36,615 nucleotides of DNA from Chlorobiota bacterium (GCA_013152535.1 JAADGE010000075.1:1-36615), one strand, 5' to 3'; numbered from the stretch's first letter, positions 7,827 to 17,529 are shown. Program-made: numbers and translations. Notes: generated from the sequence alone by a model not told the origin.

Positions 7827-8573
7827 TTAAAAAAACTTTTTTACGAATTGTTCTAAATCTTCCGGCGTATCAATCGACATACTTTCTTTTTCCGTTATAT
7901 CAATTTTAATTTTAAATCCGTTTTCAAGCCAACGGTTTTGTTCTAATGCTTCTGCAATTTCCAAACCGGAAACCGGTAAAGTGGTAATTTTTTTTAAAAT
8001 ATCACTTCTGTAAGCATAAATTCCGATGTGCTTATAAAAATTATGATGAATATGCCATTCATTTTTTTCAAAATTTCTCAAATACGGAATCGGCGAACGA
8101 CTGAAATATATTGCCTGTCTGTTTTTATTAAAAATGACTTTTGGTTTATTAGGATTAAAAATATCTTCATTAAAACCAATTTTTTTTATCAGTGTTGCAA
8201 TTTCTGTTTCTGAGTCATTAAAACAAGCTGTCAATTTTATCAGATGCTCTTTATGTAAAAAAGGTTCATCACCCTGAACATTAATAACAATATCATAACT
8301 GATATTATTTACTTTTTCAATTACAGAAAGTGCTTCGGCACAACGATCTGTTCCGCTTTTATGATTTTCAGAAGTCATCACAACATTACCGCCGAAATTT
8401 TTAACTTCTTCAGCAATCAGAGTATTGTCAGTTGCAATAATTATTTCATCAAGAAAATGGCTGATATTTTCATAAACTCTTTGAATCATCGTTTTACCTT
8501 TTATGTCAGCTAAAGGTTTACCGGGAAAACGAGTCGAAGCATATCTCGCAGGTATTATTCCGAGAATTTTCAT
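7827..8573 (-). CDS. kdsB: 3-deoxy-manno-octulosonate cytidylyltransferase (CMP-Kdo synthetase)
   Basis: This 248-residue cytoplasmic enzyme activates Kdo with CTP to CMP-Kdo, the donor for the inner core of LPS. The N-terminal nucleotide-binding signature is intact (IIPARYASTRFPGKPL, residues 6-21). So are the following KTMIQRVYE, the metal and nucleotide region VINVQGDEPF, the HIGIYAYR segment and the C-terminal ESMSIDTPEDLE. Length matches the family (about 245-255). It is divergent from the sigma-54 activator gene, with a 158-bp shared upstream region. The small T9SS-domain gene follows on the same strand. With lptE nearby, it places this region in outer-membrane biogenesis. Confidence 0.97.
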   Translation of the reverse strand: MKILGIIPARYASTRFPGKPLADIKGKTMIQRVYENISHFLDEIIIATDNTLIAEEVKNFGGNVVMTSENHKSGTDRCAEALSVIEKVNNISYDIVINVQGDEPFLHKEHLIKLTACFNDSETEIATLIKKIGFNEDIFNPNKPKVIFNKNRQAIYFSRSPIPYLRNFEKNEWHIHHNFYKHIGIYAYRSDILKKITTLPVSGLEIAEALEQNRWLENGFKIKIDITEKESMSIDTPEDLEQFVKKFF

Positions 8574-8731
8574 TAATTATTTTTTTTGAATTTTTTATGA
8601 CATTTCGGCATAAAAATTAAAATACAGATTTTAATATTACAAAATTAATGTATATTTTTACACAATTTGAATAATTTTGATAAAATTGACAAATTAGCAG
8701 ACTTTTTTTATTTCACAGCATAAAAATTACA

Positions 8732-9973
8732 ATGACAATACAACAAATAAAACAACGATTCGGAATTATAGGAAATTCCCCCGGTTTAAATCGTGCAATT
8801 GATATTGCCGTTCAGGTTGCACCTACTGATTTAACTGTATTAATTAGCGGAGAAAGCGGAACAGGAAAAGAAATGTTCCCTCAAATTATTCATCAGTTAA
8901 GTCCTAAAAAACATAATTCATATATTGCCGTAAATTGCGGTGCCATTCCTGAAGGTACTATTGATTCCGAATTATTCGGGCATGAAAAAGGATCTTTTAC
9001 GGGAGCGGTTAAAAGCAGAAAAGGATATTTTGAGGAAGCCGATCAAGGAACAATTTTTTTGGATGAAGTAGGGGAGTTACCTTTATCAACACAAGTTCGT
9101 TTGTTAAGAGTTTTGGAAACAGGAGAATTCATTAAAGTAGGATCTTCTCAGGTAATGAAAACAGATGTTCGCGTAATTGCCGCAACTAATATTAATTTAT
9201 TGCAAGCCATTCAAAACGGTAAATTCAGAGAAGATTTATATTATAGGTTAAATACTGTTCCGATAATTATTCCTCCTTTAAGACACAGAAAAGAAGATAT
9301 TCATTTAATTTTCAGAAAATTTGCACAGGATTTTTCCGAAAAATATCGAATGCCTCCAATTCGTTTGCAAGACGATGCCGTAAAATTATTAGAAAATTTT
9401 CCTTGGAAAGGTAATGTCAGGCAATTAAAAAATATTACGGAACAAATTTCTGTTATTGAAGGAAATCGACATATAAGTGCCGAAACATTAATAAAATATT
9501 TACCCGAAAGTGTTTCTAATTTACCTGTAATATACGGAAGTTCTGTTAACAAAGAAGACTTTGCAAATGAAAGAGAGATTTTATATAAAATTTTATTTGA
9601 TATGCGAAATGAAATAAATGAATTAAAAACGATTATTCAGGAAGTTTCTAAATTAAGCGGCGGAACTGCATCCGATTCCGCTGATATTTTTACAAAAAGA
9701 GATAAAAATATAAATCACCCGAATTTTATTTCTGATTCTGAGAAATTTATTAATCATATTAACGACAATAATAAATTTCATAAAGATAAAACCTTAATTG
9801 AAGATACAGAGGAGATTATTGAAGAATCTCTTTCTTTGAAAGATAAAGAAATTGAATTAATTAAAAAAGCATTGGGAAAATATAAAGGCAAAAGAAAATA
9901 TGCTGCCGAAGAATTAGGAATTTCGGAACGAACTTTGTACAGAAAACTGAAAGAGTATAATATAACCACTTAA
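8732..9973 (+). CDS. Sigma-54-interacting transcriptional activator (no receiver domain)
   Basis: This 413-residue bacterial enhancer-binding protein uses ATP hydrolysis to open promoters held by sigma-54 RNA polymerase. The AAA+ domain begins almost at the N-terminus: Walker A GESGTGKE (40-47), GSFTGA (87-92, the sigma-54 contact loop, usually GAFTGA), Walker B TIFLDE (107-112) and GNVRQL (237-242). After a variable linker (about 270-370) comes a Fis-type helix-turn-helix at the C-terminus (RKYAAEELGISERTLYRKL). No response-regulator, GAF or PAS domain precedes the AAA+ part. Activity must therefore be controlled otherwise, for example by level or partner proteins. It leads a run with lptE (56 bp later), a TPR protein and secG. 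In my recollection this neighbourhood is conserved across many Bacteroidetes, which hints at an envelope-related regulon. Confidence 0.95.
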   Translation: MTIQQIKQRFGIIGNSPGLNRAIDIAVQVAPTDLTVLISGESGTGKEMFPQIIHQLSPKKHNSYIAVNCGAIPEGTIDSELFGHEKGSFTGAVKSRKGYFEEADQGTIFLDEVGELPLSTQVRLLRVLETGEFIKVGSSQVMKTDVRVIAATNINLLQAIQNGKFREDLYYRLNTVPIIIPPLRHRKEDIHLIFRKFAQDFSEKYRMPPIRLQDDAVKLLENFPWKGNVRQLKNITEQISVIEGNRHISAETLIKYLPESVSNLPVIYGSSVNKEDFANEREILYKILFDMRNEINELKTIIQEVSKLSGGTASDSADIFTKRDKNINHPNFISDSEKFINHINDNNKFHKDKTLIEDTEEIIEESLSLKDKEIELIKKALGKYKGKRKYAAEELGISERTLYRKLKEYNITT

Positions 9974-10029
9974 ACATATTAATCTTGATGTTGTTAGCTT
10001 AATATTTTAAGTAAAAAGTTCATAAATTA

Positions 10030-10533
10030 ATGATTAAAAAAAACATATTAATATTAGCAATAATTTCTGTTTTATTTTCTCAATGCGGAATTTATTCTTT
10101 TTCCGGTGCATCACTGGATCCTAAGGATAAAACTGTAAATGTGAAATTTTTTCAGAATCGGGCTGCAATTATTAATCCTAATTTGAGTCAATTATTTACG
10201 GAACAATTAAAAGATCGATTTGTTTCACAAACAAAATTGGAATTGGTTGATTTTAACGGAGATTTAACTTTTGAAGGTGAAATTACAGGATATAATACTA
10301 AACCGATTGCAATCACGCAAAATGAACAGGCAGAGTCAAATCGTTTGACAATAACCGTACACGTAAAATTTACAAGTATTAACAATCCGAAATTTAATTT
10401 TGATTCGTCTTTTTCCAGATATGCCGATTATGAAAGTTCAAAACTTTTAACAGATGTTGAGGACGATCTTACAGCACAAATAGTAAACGAACTTATTGAT
10501 GATATTTTTAACAAATCAGTTGTTAACTGGTAA
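10030..10533 (+). CDS. lptE: LPS-assembly lipoprotein LptE
   Basis: This 167-residue outer-membrane lipoprotein plugs and helps assemble the LptD translocon that places LPS in the outer leaflet. It has a lipoprotein signal (IISVLFSQC, lipid-modified C19), followed directly by YSFSGASLDPKDKTVNVKFF. That segment is the conserved start of Bacteroidetes LptE, where the phrase YSFSGxS is typical. The rest shows the expected alternating strand-helix pattern (LSQLFTEQLKDRFVSQTKLELV; ...GEITGY). Length matches the family. It follows the sigma-54 activator by 56 bp and precedes the TPR gene by 11 bp, so they are probably one operon. Confidence 0.92.
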   Translation: MIKKNILILAIISVLFSQCGIYSFSGASLDPKDKTVNVKFFQNRAAIINPNLSQLFTEQLKDRFVSQTKLELVDFNGDLTFEGEITGYNTKPIAITQNEQAESNRLTITVHVKFTSINNPKFNFDSSFSRYADYESSKLLTDVEDDLTAQIVNELIDDIFNKSVVNW

Positions 10534-10544
10534 ACGTAAAACTC

Positions 10545-12827
10545 ATGGAAATAAATAAAATTATAGAGTATATTGAAGAACCCTACAATATGCAAAATAA
10601 AGATTTAGAAAACTTAAAATCTTTAACTGAAAAGTATCCGTTTTTTAATACTGTTAATTTATTGTATGTAAAAGCTTCTAATAATATTAAAGCAGAAAAT
10701 TATAATTCGCTTATTGCAAAAGTTTCTGCATCTGTTCCAAACAGAGAATTGTTATTCGAACTAATAAATATTACGGCTCCTGTTAAAAAAGAAACCGATA
10801 AAATAAAAGTTAAAAAAGAAGAAAGTGCTACACGCAAAGAAATCCGTGAAAGAATTAAACAACGTCGTCAAAAGAGAATGGTTCAAAAAGGAGGAACTTT
10901 TTATGAACACGGATTAAGTGTTCATAAAAAAATTGTAAAACTCTTTTTCAAACCGGTTATTGAAGAATTAGTAACGAATGAAAATAATATCGGCTTAATG
11001 CCGGATAAAATTAAAGAATTTTATACTGAAAAAAATATAGAGACACAAAAATCTTCTGAATCAAAAGATGCAGAGAGAGAAAAAAAACGTATTGAGAGAG
11101 AAAAACGTATAGCTGCAAAACTGAAAAAACGACTTGAAGAACAAGAGAACTTAAACCCTGAAGCATTAGAACGCGAAAAAGCTGAAAGAGAACAAAGACG
11201 TTTAGAACGTGAAAAACGTATGAAAGAAAGACGAAGGAAAGCAGAGGAGGAAAATATACAAAGTGCAGAAAAACCTGAAGAAAATACTGACGATGCAGAA
11301 AATAAACGTGCAGAAAGAGAGAAACGTGCAGAAGAAAGACAAAAAAGAAGAGAAAAAGAAAAACAGGAAAATAACAATACTTTGACAGATAACACTTCTG
11401 CCGATAAGGAACAAAAACGTATAGAACGAGAAAAACGATTAGAAGAGAAATTAAGACGCAGGGAACAAGAAAAACTAAAAAAAGAAGAAATTGAAATTTC
11501 TTCCGAAAAAGACGAAACAGAAATATCTGTTGAAGAAGATCCGTTTACGAATATTATAGATATTGAAAGTATCAAAAAAGTTAAAATTAAGAACACAACC
11601 CCGAAAGCTGAAACAGAAAAACTTGAAAAAACCGATAAAAAAGATGAGGAAGAAGTCTCTGATGATTTAATAATAATTATAGAAGAAACAACAAATGAAA
11701 TCGCAGAAGATAATCTAAAAGAGCAAGAGTCTGAAATTGAAGCTGTTGTCGAAGATGCAGATACAGATGAGGGAGCAGATAATTTCGCAGATAAGAAATC
11801 AACGGAAACAATAAAATCGAAGAAAAAGTCGAAATTACAAAAAACAATTGTTGAAGATTTAAAAGTTTCTCAAATTAATAATGAAAATGAAATTGCTGAT
11901 ATTTATGATAAAATTATCAGTTCAAAAAAACCGGTAACAAAAACAAAAAAAAATAATTTTATTGAAATAAAAGAAGATATAATCGGCATAGATGACACAA
12001 ATAAAGAAGAATCTGAAACAGGCATAACAGAAAAAGATATTGAGAATGTTTCAGAAGAAAATAAGAAAACGGAAATACTCACAGAGCAGGAAGAAAAAAT
12101 AATATCAAAAAATGAAACTGTTACTGTTGATAATGAAAAAACAGAAAATCTTTCTTTAAAAGAAGAGGACATTGAATTCGAAATTGAAGATACAAGAGAA
12201 CATTCGGAACAAAATTCAGAATTAAAAGAAACAGAAACAATTAATGAGAATTCCTCAGATGAAAGTAATAATCAATCTGATGAAGTTTTTGAATTAATTG
12301 ACAATGAAACGTATGAGAAAGAAGATGTTTCTGAAAAAGAGAAAGAAGAGTCAGTAAAAATAACAGATACAGAAGATATAAAAAAAGAAGACAAAGCAGA
12401 AGAACAAATCAAACCTGAAGTTACTGAAAATCTTGAAATCGAAAAAGCTGAAGCAAAAGCAGCAGAAAGTGTTTTTGCCAGAATTGAAGCATTTAAGAAA
12501 AAGAGAGCCGGATTATCGGAAAATAATGATGACAAAAATGAAAAATCAGAAGAAAATAAAAATAATTTAATAGAAAAATTTGTTCAGGAAGAACCGGGAA
12601 TTAAGCGTCCCTCACCAACTGATAAAATTGATGAAACTATTGAAAATGCAGAGAAAGAGTCCGTTGAGAACAAACCCGTAGTAACAGAATTAATGGCAAG
12701 TATTTTTATTAATCAAGGCAAATATAATGACGCAATTGACATTTATGAAAAATTAATTTTGAAAAATCCGGAAAAAAAAGATTACTTTGCAGTCAAAATT
12801 GACGAAACTAAAAAATTAAAAAATTAA
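10545..12827 (+). CDS. Tetratricopeptide-repeat protein with very long Lys/Glu-rich region
   Basis: This 760-residue protein has a conserved N-terminal helical part (about 1-85: EYIEEPYNMQNKDLENLKSL) and a C-terminal TPR-like hairpin (about 711-755: MASIFINQGKYNDAIDIYEKL). The roughly 600 residues between them are almost entirely Glu, Lys, Arg, Asp, Asn and Ser. The stretch at about 165-320 has recurring units such as EREKRxxERxKR, predicting a long single helix or coiled coil. The remainder is acidic and likely disordered. No signal peptide is present, so a cytoplasmic location is expected. It is tightly placed between lptE (11 bp) and secG (3 bp), a neighbourhood seen in many Bacteroidetes. 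Its role is unknown. The strong base skew creates a long antisense reading frame that I regard as an artefact. Confidence 0.85.
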   Translation: MEINKIIEYIEEPYNMQNKDLENLKSLTEKYPFFNTVNLLYVKASNNIKAENYNSLIAKVSASVPNRELLFELINITAPVKKETDKIKVKKEESATRKEIRERIKQRRQKRMVQKGGTFYEHGLSVHKKIVKLFFKPVIEELVTNENNIGLMPDKIKEFYTEKNIETQKSSESKDAEREKKRIEREKRIAAKLKKRLEEQENLNPEALEREKAEREQRRLEREKRMKERRRKAEEENIQSAEKPEENTDDAENKRAEREKRAEERQKRREKEKQENNNTLTDNTSADKEQKRIEREKRLEEKLRRREQEKLKKEEIEISSEKDETEISVEEDPFTNIIDIESIKKVKIKNTTPKAETEKLEKTDKKDEEEVSDDLIIIIEETTNEIAEDNLKEQESEIEAVVEDADTDEGADNFADKKSTETIKSKKKSKLQKTIVEDLKVSQINNENEIADIYDKIISSKKPVTKTKKNNFIEIKEDIIGIDDTNKEESETGITEKDIENVSEENKKTEILTEQEEKIISKNETVTVDNEKTENLSLKEEDIEFEIEDTREHSEQNSELKETETINENSSDESNNQSDEVFELIDNETYEKEDVSEKEKEESVKITDTEDIKKEDKAEEQIKPEVTENLEIEKAEAKAAESVFARIEAFKKKRAGLSENNDDKNEKSEENKNNLIEKFVQEEPGIKRPSPTDKIDETIENAEKESVENKPVVTELMASIFINQGKYNDAIDIYEKLILKNPEKKDYFAVKIDETKKLKN

Positions 12828-12830
12828 AAC

Positions 12831-13196
12831 ATGTTAACATTATCTATAATATTAATTTTTATTGTAAGTGTCTTAATGATACTAATTGTATTGGCTCAAA
12901 ATCCGAAAGGCGGCGGTTTATCTTCAACATTCGGAGGCGGCGGACAAATGGGCGGTGTTGTTCAAACCAATAAGTTTTTAGATAAAACAACTTGGATTTT
13001 GGCAATTTCTATGATTGTTTTCAGCGTTACGGCAAGTTTATCGCTTGACCAACCAAAAGAGAATCCCGAATCAAAAATTCAAAAAGAGTTAATGGAACTG
13101 AATCAAACATCTATTCCGCAGGTTCCTACGCAAAAACAAGTTGATGAATTTAAGAAAAAAGAAAAACAAAAAAAGGATTTGAACTTACCGAAGTAA
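12831..13196 (+). CDS. secG: Preprotein translocase subunit SecG
   Basis: This 121-residue inner-membrane protein is an accessory subunit of the SecYEG translocon. It shows the family layout: a transmembrane helix (about 3-21), the conserved cytosolic loop QNPKGGGLSSTFGGGGQMGG (23-42) and a second helix (about 52-70). The Lys-rich hydrophilic tail is typical of Bacteroidetes SecG. The start ATG lies 3 bp after the TPR gene, showing co-transcription. A GC-rich hairpin with a T-run follows (13224-13246). Confidence 0.95.
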   Translation: MLTLSIILIFIVSVLMILIVLAQNPKGGGLSSTFGGGGQMGGVVQTNKFLDKTTWILAISMIVFSVTASLSLDQPKENPESKIQKELMELNQTSIPQVPTQKQVDEFKKKEKQKKDLNLPK

Positions 13197-13223
13197 TAAC
13201 CTTTTTTTATCAATATTAATAAT

Positions 13224-13246
13224 GCCGGCTTTTACCGGCTTTTTTT
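13224..13246 (+). terminator. Rho-independent terminator after secG
   Basis: GCCGG (13224-13228), loop CTTTTA, CCGGC (13235-13239), then seven T residues. This is a classic intrinsic terminator 27 bp after the secG stop. It closes the run from the sigma-54 activator to secG and separates it from groL. Confidence 0.88.
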
Positions 13247-13248
13247 AT

Positions 13249-13274
13249 GTGTCATATTGTCAATATTATGACAC
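13249..13274. promoter_or_regulatory. Spaced inverted repeat upstream of groL, candidate operator
   Basis: GTGTCATA (13249-13256) and its exact reverse complement TATGACAC (13267-13274) flank a 10-nt spacer. The geometry, 8-bp arms with a one-turn spacing, is like operators bound by dimeric repressors. The best known one before groE genes is CIRCE (9-bp arms, 9-nt spacer), but the bases are not CIRCE. The half-site word GTCATATT recurs at 13324-13331, and GTCAATAT lies inside the spacer. It sits about 200 bp before the groL ATG and just after the secG terminator. A factor-independent hairpin role is possible. Confidence 0.45.
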
Positions 13275-13464
13275 TTTTTGTATTGGCATTGAATTTACTT
13301 AAAATGCTTATTTTTAATTAGTTGTCATATTAAGTGGCTCGCCGGGAATTTTAGAACTGAATTTTAGTCAATAAAACAAGGCAAATATTCACTAATCTTT
13401 ATTTGGCATATTTTATGTAAAAAAACAATGCAAAACGAATTGTAATTATTAAACAAAAAATTAA

Positions 13465-15111
<1,647 letters not shown>

Positions 15112-15132
15112 AATGTTATATCGCATAATAAT

Positions 15133-15168
15133 AAAAAAAACTTCTCAGGAAAAGAGAAGTTTTTTTTA
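15133..15168 (+). terminator. Rho-independent terminator after groL
   Basis: An A-run leads into CTTCTC (15141-15146), loop AGGAAAA, GAGAAG (15154-15159) and eight T residues. With the A/T pairs the stem reaches about 14 bp. It ends groL transcription and insulates the downstream sigma-factor cassette. Confidence 0.88.
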
Positions 15169-15208
15169 TTATATTAAATTTGCATCGCATTATTCCTCTC
15201 GAAAATAA

Positions 15209-15239
15209 TTTGCAACCTTTTTTAATTAGTGTATCTTTA
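15209..15239 (+). promoter_or_regulatory. Bacteroidetes-type promoter for the ECF sigma-factor cassette
   Basis: TTTG (15209-15212), 19 nt, then TATCTTTA (15232-15239). The match to TTTG-N19/21-TAnnTTTG misses only the final G. It lies after the groL terminator. The first ATG of the sigma gene is only 12 nt beyond the -7 box, so the transcript would have a leader of only about 5-8 nt. Pattern-based, but it is one of the better matches in the window. Confidence 0.55.
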
Positions 15240-15250
15240 AATATAAGTTG

Positions 15251-15859
15251 ATGACTGTCCCGAAAAAAATAATAAGACAGTGTAAGCAAAACAAAAAAAA
15301 AGCACAAGCATATTTATTTAAAAAATATGCACCGGAGTTTTTAGGAATTTGTATGCGCTATATGAAGGACAAAACAAAAGCTGAAGATGCTGTGCAAGAT
15401 GCCTTTGTAACAATTTTTTCAAAAATAAGTCAGTTCAAAGGTACAGGTTCATTCGAAGGTTGGATGAGAAGAATAACGTTGAACACAGCATTAACTCAGT
15501 TAAGAAAAAACAAAAAAGAAATTATATCTGAAAAATTTGACTTATTAGAAGAAGACTCCGGAAAAGAAATAAAAAAGGATTTGAATCCTTCCGATATACA
15601 ATCGGTAATTGAACATGCAAAATTTGATCAATTTGAAATTATTGAAATAATGAATGAATTACCTGATGGTTTTCGTACCGTTTTTAATTTGTATGTCATT
15701 GAAGGATTAATGCATAAAGAAATTGCTGAAAAATTAGGAATAAATATAGGGACATCAAAATCTCAATTGCAGAGAGCAAGAACAAAATTAAAAGAATTAC
15801 TGTATAATAAAGCACTAATTAAACTTAGAAAACCTAAGAAAGAACGAAATGGAAGATAA
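15251..15859 (+). CDS. RNA polymerase ECF-type sigma factor (sigma-70 family)
   Basis: This 202-residue sigma factor has region 2 at about 20-95 (FKKYAPEFLGICMRYM, DAVQDAFVTIF, FEGWMRRITLNTALTQLRK). Region 4 is at about 130-190 (IMNELPDGFRTVFNLYVIEG, HKEIAEKLGINIGTSKSQLQRARTKLKELL). Regions 1 and 3 are absent, as in group IV (extracytoplasmic function) sigma factors, which steer RNA polymerase to a small regulon in response to envelope signals. The ATG at 15251 is preferred over the in-frame TTG just before it. The 3' end overlaps the next gene by 11 nt. That gene encodes a one-pass membrane protein with the layout of an anti-sigma factor, so the pair is likely translationally coupled. Confidence 0.95.
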   Translation: MTVPKKIIRQCKQNKKKAQAYLFKKYAPEFLGICMRYMKDKTKAEDAVQDAFVTIFSKISQFKGTGSFEGWMRRITLNTALTQLRKNKKEIISEKFDLLEEDSGKEIKKDLNPSDIQSVIEHAKFDQFEIIEIMNELPDGFRTVFNLYVIEGLMHKEIAEKLGINIGTSKSQLQRARTKLKELLYNKALIKLRKPKKERNGR

Positions 15860-16316
15860 AAATATTTTTATAGATTCCTTTGTAAAAAGAAAAATACAAA
15901 ATTACAAGGAAAATCCAAATACTTCATGGGAAAATTTGCAACACCGCATGGAACAGAAAAATGTTTTATCATATTCGCATAACGGATTCAGAACCGGTAT
16001 TGCAATAATTTCAGGAGTTGTAGTTATAACCGCAGGTATTTATTTTTTGCAAACTGAGAATAATTCCGAAACAATACAAAAACAAGACGTTAAACAGGAA
16101 ATAATTAATACAAAATCAAAGAAAGATAAAAATGATGTTATTATTATAAATAAAGAAAAAGTTCATACGAACGATACAACCGCAGAAAAAAAGGATCAAC
16201 AAATTAAGAAATCATTCGATAATAATACAGTTAAAATAAAAATAGAAGTTCCCGTTCATAAAAAAGTTATAATAAAAAAACAAATTTTCATAAAAGATAC
16301 TAACCTGCATAATTAA
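15849..16316 (+). CDS. Putative anti-sigma factor, single-pass membrane protein
   Basis: This 155-residue protein has a cytoplasmic N-terminal helix-prone segment (1-45, with SFVKRKIQNYKENPNTSWENL). One transmembrane helix follows (about 49-67, IAIISGVVVITAGIYFLQ), then a Lys/Asp/Asn-rich periplasmic tail of about 85 residues. The phrase PxxxWENLxxRM recalls the N-terminal segment of Bacteroidetes anti-sigma proteins that bind an ECF sigma factor. It overlaps the sigma gene by 11 nt, the usual arrangement for such pairs. No zinc-binding HxxxCxxC motif is present. The role is inferred from position and topology; sequence similarity alone would not settle it. Confidence 0.7.
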   Translation: MEDKNIFIDSFVKRKIQNYKENPNTSWENLQHRMEQKNVLSYSHNGFRTGIAIISGVVVITAGIYFLQTENNSETIQKQDVKQEIINTKSKKDKNDVIIINKEKVHTNDTTAEKKDQQIKKSFDNNTVKIKIEVPVHKKVIIKKQIFIKDTNLHN

Positions 16317-16355
16317 ACTTTTTTCATATATTTGGTTTTTGAAAGAAAACTTAAG

Positions 16356-17519
16356 ATGAAATATTCATCCGAAAATAAACTGACTGCGAATAATAAAACT
16401 GTTTTAAATACAAGTTTTGTCATTCGTTTTTTTATTTTTATAATTATTATTCTCGTTTTTTTTATTTTAAGCAGTTTCAAAGTTGAAAAACATTTCGGGA
16501 ATTTCTTAAACGATACTAAAGATACTATTTTTGTTTACGATACAGTTGTATATTACGATACCACAGTAGTTTATGATACTGTATATGTGCATTCCGATAA
16601 AAAGTTTTTTGATGATTCTTTAGTAAAACTGTCCGGTAAAACAAGATTCGGTAAAATAATTATGCAAGATTCGGATTTTCTTTTATTCCGAAAATATAAA
16701 AAAATTAAGCACAATAAAATACATTTATTTTCATTAGATTTATTATATTCTCCTCTTTTCAGTTCTCAAATATTTAAATCTGATTTATTATATGAAGCCG
16801 TGTCGGATATAAATAATAAAGCCGTTAATGCTTCACTGGGAAATACTGTATCATTAAATTTTAATTTCCATAAAAAAAAATCAGTCTTTACTTCCGGATT
16901 AGATTATACGAATTTTAGGATTGATTTTTCAAGCTTATCTGCCGAATATTTAATTGATACCATTTCGAAAATGCACTTAACTCCTAAAATTAAAATGACT
17001 GTTAATTCCGTAAGATTAATTAATATTGACAGTCTGATTGCAACCGGCGATACTGTTTATTACTATATTACTGATACAACATATAATACATATATTGATA
17101 CGACTTATATTCCCGAACCGGATACAATAACAAAATATTATAATAATAAAGCAAAAAATTCTGTTACTTATATTGAAATCCCGTTGTTTTACGGCAGAAG
17201 TTTTTATACATCAAATTTCAATTTTACTCCTGAAGCAGGAATTATTACAAGTTTTTTTGTTAATTCAAAAGGAAAAATTGTATCTTTGACTGATTTATAT
17301 CAAACAAATAATTTGAAAAATAAACCGAAATTTGCAGCAGTTAACCTTTCGGTGTATTTGGGAATAAATTTTAATTACTATATTACAGATAAATTGGATT
17401 TTATAACAACTGCATATTTCAGACGGAATATTAATTCCATTTTCAAGGATTATCCGTTAATTTCAAGATTTAATTCTATGGGTATTAATTTCGGATTAAG
17501 GTATAAGTTTTTATTTTAA
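16356..17519 (+). CDS. Membrane-anchored protein with YDT repeats and beta-rich C-terminal domain
   Basis: I place the start at ATG 16356 (387 residues), because the upstream in-frame TTG gives an unlikely N-terminus. A 20-residue N-terminal segment precedes a strong hydrophobic helix (about 21-41). Then comes a striking run of Asp-Thr units (DTKDTIFVYDTVVYYDTTVV and on to YDTVYV, about 53-78). The rest is rich in beta strands and aromatic residues and ends in GLRYKFLF, with the terminal Phe typical of outer-membrane barrels. A second DT-rich stretch lies at about 225-265 (DTVYYYITDTTYNTYIDTTY). It might be an outer-membrane barrel with a long signal sequence, or an inner-membrane-anchored stalk. 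It is third in the sigma/anti-sigma cassette, 39 bp after the anti-sigma gene, so a sensing or structural role is plausible but unproven. Confidence 0.7.
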   Translation: MKYSSENKLTANNKTVLNTSFVIRFFIFIIIILVFFILSSFKVEKHFGNFLNDTKDTIFVYDTVVYYDTTVVYDTVYVHSDKKFFDDSLVKLSGKTRFGKIIMQDSDFLLFRKYKKIKHNKIHLFSLDLLYSPLFSSQIFKSDLLYEAVSDINNKAVNASLGNTVSLNFNFHKKKSVFTSGLDYTNFRIDFSSLSAEYLIDTISKMHLTPKIKMTVNSVRLINIDSLIATGDTVYYYITDTTYNTYIDTTYIPEPDTITKYYNNKAKNSVTYIEIPLFYGRSFYTSNFNFTPEAGIITSFFVNSKGKIVSLTDLYQTNNLKNKPKFAAVNLSVYLGINFNYYITDKLDFITTAYFRRNINSIFKDYPLISRFNSMGINFGLRYKFLF

Positions 17520-17529
17520 AGAAATTAAA

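Noticed and set aside
8574-8731. TAATTTTG boxes between kdsB and the sigma-54 activator, on both strands
   Set aside because: Exact -7 boxes occur, but none has a TTTG at 19-21 nt spacing. In AT-rich DNA this is not enough for a promoter call.
11021-11596. Long antisense open frame (191 residues, Ser/Phe-rich) within the TPR-protein gene
   Set aside because: It is a by-product of the Lys/Glu-rich sense coding, since the GAA and AAA codons read as TTC and TTT in reverse. Its composition is implausible and there is no promoter or homology signal.
13251-13331. Possible remnant of groES before groL
   Set aside because: All frames in the gap are short and lack the glycine-rich and LVExxE-type features of GroES. 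The sequence looks regulatory.
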